Part shown: positions 13,293 to 13,763 of the stretch, piece after piece
Layout: every line of letters starts with the position of its first letter
Position numbering within the stretch: position 1 is the first letter of the stretch
Assembly: GCA_030043455.1 (NCBI GenBank)
Contig: JASHXQ010000027.1
Span: 1-13,763 of the forward strand
DNA: 13,763 nt
Origin: Nitrososphaerales archaeon
GTDB taxonomy: Archaea > Thermoproteota > Nitrososphaeria > Nitrososphaerales > CADDZS01
Direction of reading: 5' to 3'
Translations under genes and position numbers: made by a program
The notes under the pieces: model-generated
Databases searched by the model: none
Told to the model about the DNA's origin: nothing
What the model saw: the letters and a program-made list of their open reading frames with translations, nothing else

Positions 13293-13454
13293 CTACGGAA
13301 ACATTCTCATCATGACTCCTGTTGTCAGTTCAGCACACATAACAAACGAGTAAGGGATATCCTCCCCGCACTCCAAACAGATGTACGCGAATTCTCCCTC
13401 GATGTTCTTAGACAACAAGTGCTGCGTCTGCATGTCGCACCTTTCACAATTCAT
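13293..13454 (-). CDS. Small zinc-ribbon protein (53 aa)
   Basis: From ATG 13452-13454 the protein starts MNCERCDMQTQH, with CERC at residues 3-6 and CLEC at 26-29, followed by Gly. The two CxxC knuckles 19 residues apart fit a rubredoxin-like or ribosomal-type zinc ribbon binding one zinc ion. The stretch EGEFAYICLECG is the typical strand into the second knuckle. The C-terminal 20 residues contain several methionines and one further cysteine. The frame extends upstream to a TTG at 13476-13478, which would add eight residues; the ATG gives the usual position of the first knuckle. No clear promoter is seen. It follows the DUF5771-like gene on the same strand's 5' side, 125 bases away. Role unknown. 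Confidence 0.65.
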   Translation of the reverse strand: MNCERCDMQTQHLLSKNIEGEFAYICLECGEDIPYSFVMCAELTTGVMMRMFP

Positions 13455-13649
13455 TTTCAGTACGGGTTTTGATAGCAACGACTCACTGCTTCAAGTATCC
13501 GGGGCAAGGTACTTCCCTAAAAGTCCTCGTTTGTTGTCGGTTACACGCACTTTGACATATTCCGGTCTTCAAATATCCTATGGCTTGATTGGAACTTTGT
13601 AGAGGCTGAAAACTAGCGGACTGCTACGACTTGGTTTCTTCTCCAAAGA

Positions 13650-13763
13650 TCAAGTAGCGGTAGACGTAGCGCCAAACCCACTAGTTGAATTCTGAAGACC
13701 GATCTCGACCTCGTAGCTGTAGCTGTCTCCTTTGACGATCGATTCAGATATCGTACTTGCGGG
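13650..13763 (-). CDS. Probable C-terminal end of a gene cut by the right edge
   Basis: A minus-strand frame enters from the right edge and reads 37 residues, including SESIVKGDSYSYEVEIGLQ and a Ser/Thr/Gly-rich end, before TGA at 13650-13652. The alternating polar and hydrophobic pattern suggests a beta strand of an extracytoplasmic or beta-sandwich domain. A second minus-strand frame is also open but is arginine-rich and looks like a shadow. Too short to assign a family. Confidence 0.4.
   Translation of the reverse strand, partial: PASTISESIVKGDSYSYEVEIGLQNSTSGFGATSTAT

Noticed and set aside
13381..13602. 73-codon plus-strand frame across the right-hand zinc-ribbon gene
   Set aside because: It is antisense to the CxxC-bearing frame, has no motif, and its Ser/Cys-rich sequence is typical of an antisense shadow.

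Overview
The window looks archaeal. Several genes have TATA-like boxes about 25-35 bases before the start codon with little or no leader (clearest at 10740, 8872 and 5125). Starts are a mix of ATG, GTG and TTG, the toxin-antitoxin pair is of the archaeal VapB/VapC kind, and one small protein resembles the DUF5771 type known to me from thaumarchaea and giant viruses. The many catabolic and regulatory genes (amidase, tautomerase, alpha/beta hydrolases, HxlR and TetR regulators) suggest a mesophilic soil or sediment archaeon, perhaps in the Nitrososphaeria/Thaumarchaeota sphere, but no gene here fixes the taxon. I saw no rRNA, tRNA, CRISPR array or insertion sequence.

Layout. Bases 1-900 hold one small zinc-ribbon gene (minus) and otherwise little. 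A small membrane protein (899-1183, plus) converges on a large S9 prolyl-oligopeptidase-family peptidase (minus, start about 3163). That gene diverges from an M24 Xaa-Pro-type metallopeptidase (3202-4377) across only 38 bases, so 1.2-4.4 kb forms a peptide-degradation pair. Next come a vapBC pair (4498-5125, minus), a PPC/DUF296 protein (5382-5813, plus), and a minus-strand pair of a formamidase/acetamidase-like enzyme and a SnoaL-like protein whose 5' end appears frameshifted.

From 7.5 to 10.6 kb there is a small conserved-looking protein, a 150-residue tautomerase-like protein converging on an HxlR regulator, and an alpha/beta hydrolase-tetR operon. A perfect 18-bp palindrome overlaps the promoter region of that operon and is the probable TetR operator.

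From 10.7 kb to the end come a leaderless unknown 94-residue protein, a seven-helix membrane protein with one loop motif repeated three times, a compact alpha/beta hydrolase, a DUF5771-like protein, a small zinc-ribbon protein, and probably the C-terminal tail of a gene running off the right edge (minus).

No large new defence or biosynthetic system is visible. The most unusual items are the triple-motif seven-helix protein, the palindromic operator of the hydrolase-tetR operon, the one-base lesion in the SnoaL-like gene, and inverted repeats at two convergent gene junctions.
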